Shown here one piece after another: positions 5,433 through 6,433 of a stretch of DNA of 6,433 bases. The notes beneath the pieces were generated by a model. It was not told the DNA's origin. It did no database searches and was given only the letters and a program-made list of their open reading frames with translations. Positions within the stretch are counted from its first letter, which is position 1; the number at the start of each line of letters is the position of its first letter. This stretch comes from Methanocellales archaeon (GTDB taxonomy: Archaea > Halobacteriota > UBA148 > JAUWXC01). The translations under genes were made by a program, and so were the position numbers. The DNA lies in assembly GCA_030616565.1 (NCBI GenBank), contig JAUWXC010000044.1, positions 1-6,433 of the forward strand, in the 5' to 3' direction.

Positions 5433-6433
5433 TCTTTTAGTACCCCTACGCCTATAAGGCGCCATCTGGCACCGATTTGTCTGCCAATCGCGATTCTGGA
5501 GCCGACCTTTGCGCACACGGGGCGCTTCAATTTGACTTCGGCTTCGCCCCCTCTCGCAGAAGAAACGATGCCTACAGTGGTGGCAGTTCCTACATTGAGC
5601 ATTAAGGGTTCGCTTGTCCTGATAGGCGTGACCTCTGCCTCATCTGTGGCGCCAACGACCCTTTCGAGCAATTGTACATCCATGGTGAAGATATCCCAGA
5701 CTGGCGGGAGCGAGCCTGGGTGACCTGCTACCTGTCCTACCAGTGTGTCGCTTTTTGTCATCGCCGGGTCCAGAGTGGTTCCAACGCCCAACAAACCACC
5801 GGGTGCTGCCTCTTTTACGTTCTTCCCTCCCACCTTCATCGTCGTAATCTCAGTGTTAATCGGCTTCCAGCTCGTTTTGCCCTCAAAATCTATTTTCCTG
5901 CCAGGCTTGACCTCGAGCTGGTCTTTGGTCCTTAGGCGTCCCTGGCTTAGCGAGCCGCCAATGACCCCACCGAGGATTTTATCTGGTGGTGTGCCGGGTT
6001 TGTTGACGTCAAACGAGCGGGCGATGAACATTTGCGCGGGTTTGTCCAAATCGCGTTTTGGCGTGGGTATGTTCTTCTCGATTGCCTTGACCAATACATC
6101 GGTGTTCGTGCCCTGCTGTGCTGAAATCGGTATGATGGGTGCATTTTCCGCAATGGTGCCCTTTACGAACTCCTTAATCTGATGATAGTGCTTTATGGCA
6201 TCTTCTCTTGATACGAGATCGATTTTGTTCTGAACGATTACGATGTTTTTGATGCCGATTATATCCAGTGCCATCAGGTGTTCCTTGGTCTGGGGCTGCG
6301 GGCAGGGTTCTGTTGCAGCGATTACGAGCACGGCGCCATCCATGATGGCGGCTCCTGATAGCATCGTTGCCATCAGCGTTTCATGACCGGGCGCATCGAC
6401 AAAGGAGACGGTGCGAAGCTCCTCTGTTTCCGA
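5429..6433 (-). CDS. eif2g: Translation initiation factor aIF2 subunit gamma, C-terminal ~334 residues (5' end off window)
   Basis: aIF2-gamma is the GTPase core of the heterotrimer that brings Met-tRNAi to the small subunit. The visible part starts within the G domain: switch II/G3 DAPGHET at residues 13-19 of the fragment, G4 NKID at 69-72 and G5 ISAQ at 103-106. [17 protein letters not shown] is typical of the gamma subunit rather than EF-1A or SelB. Domain II follows ([15 protein letters not shown], then [13 protein letters not shown]), and domain III ends with [19 protein letters not shown]. Family members are about 410 residues, so some 75 residues, including the P-loop and switch I, lie beyond the right edge. 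An internal ATG at 6373 is not the start, because the G3 motif lies upstream of it in the same frame. The stop overlaps the PIN gene as ATGA. Confidence 0.97.
   Translation of the reverse strand, partial: SETEELRTVSFVDAPGHETLMATMLSGAAIMDGAVLVIAATEPCPQPQTKEHLMALDIIGIKNIVIVQNKIDLVSREDAIKHYHQIKEFVKGTIAENAPIIPISAQQGTNTDVLVKAIEKNIPTPKRDLDKPAQMFIARSFDVNKPGTPPDKILGGVIGGSLSQGRLRTKDQLEVKPGRKIDFEGKTSWKPINTEITTMKVGGKNVKEAAPGGLLGVGTTLDPAMTKSDTLVGQVAGHPGSLPPVWDIFTMDVQLLERVVGATDEAEVTPIRTSEPLMLNVGTATTVGIVSSARGGEAEVKLKRPVCAKVGSRIAIGRQIGARWRLIGVGVLKE

Noticed and set aside
5433..5516. Upstream extension of the PIN protein
   Set aside because: It overlaps the conserved domain III codons of aIF2-gamma in a different frame, and the PIN fold starts directly at the ATG of the ATGA junction.
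5947..6153. Minus-strand alternative frame of 68 codons within aIF2-gamma
   Set aside because: Out-of-frame shadow of conserved aIF2-gamma sequence with no recognisable domain.

Overview
The window is a compact archaeal chromosome segment in which every recognisable gene lies on the minus strand and reads from the right edge to the left edge. The content is housekeeping and plainly archaeal: translation factor aIF2-gamma, RNA polymerase subunit Rpo7 (E'), Spt4 (E''), ribosomal proteins S24e, S27ae and an archaeal-type S15, GTP-dependent dephospho-CoA kinase, and the KEOPS subunits Kae1 and Bud32. This set and order resemble the conserved translation/transcription gene cluster of Euryarchaeota. 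I cannot assign a genus. Kae1 and Bud32 are separate genes here, whereas many methanogens carry them fused.

Layout in transcription order (right to left): aIF2-gamma, cut by the right edge (6433-5429); a small Fcf1-like PIN-domain protein (5432-5067); Rpo7 (5031-4462); Spt4 (4465-4283); DUF359 dephospho-CoA kinase (4281-3739); S24e with a very long low-complexity tail (3757-2924); S27ae (2927-2745); Kae1 (2761-1775); Bud32 (1778-1182); an XTP/dITP diphosphatase of the RdgB/HAM1 family (1185-628); S15 (561-106); and the first 36 residues of a RecJ-like DHH phosphoesterase (109-1), cut by the left edge. Six junctions are 4-nt ATGA overlaps, two are longer overlaps (19 and 17 nt), and one is a single-base gap. 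The only real gaps are 35 bp before rpo7 and 66 bp before rps15, so these two are the only places inside the window where a promoter would be easy to fit.

The genes share one theme, making and running the gene-expression machinery: initiator tRNA delivery (aIF2-gamma), probable rRNA processing (PIN), transcription initiation and elongation (Rpo7, Spt4), small-subunit proteins (S24e, S27ae, S15), and the t6A tRNA modification needed for ANN decoding (Kae1, Bud32). Two metabolic enzymes ride along: the CoA kinase and the nucleotide-pool-cleaning XTPase.

I found no mobile element, CRISPR array, RNA gene or defence-type system, and no undescribed system. The most unusual thing is the S24e tail of about 187 residues, built from only ten amino-acid types in Lys/Glu-rich imperfect repeats. 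Smaller oddities are a shortened second zinc knuckle in Spt4 and a divergent S15 N-terminus preceded by a duplicated Shine-Dalgarno-like segment.
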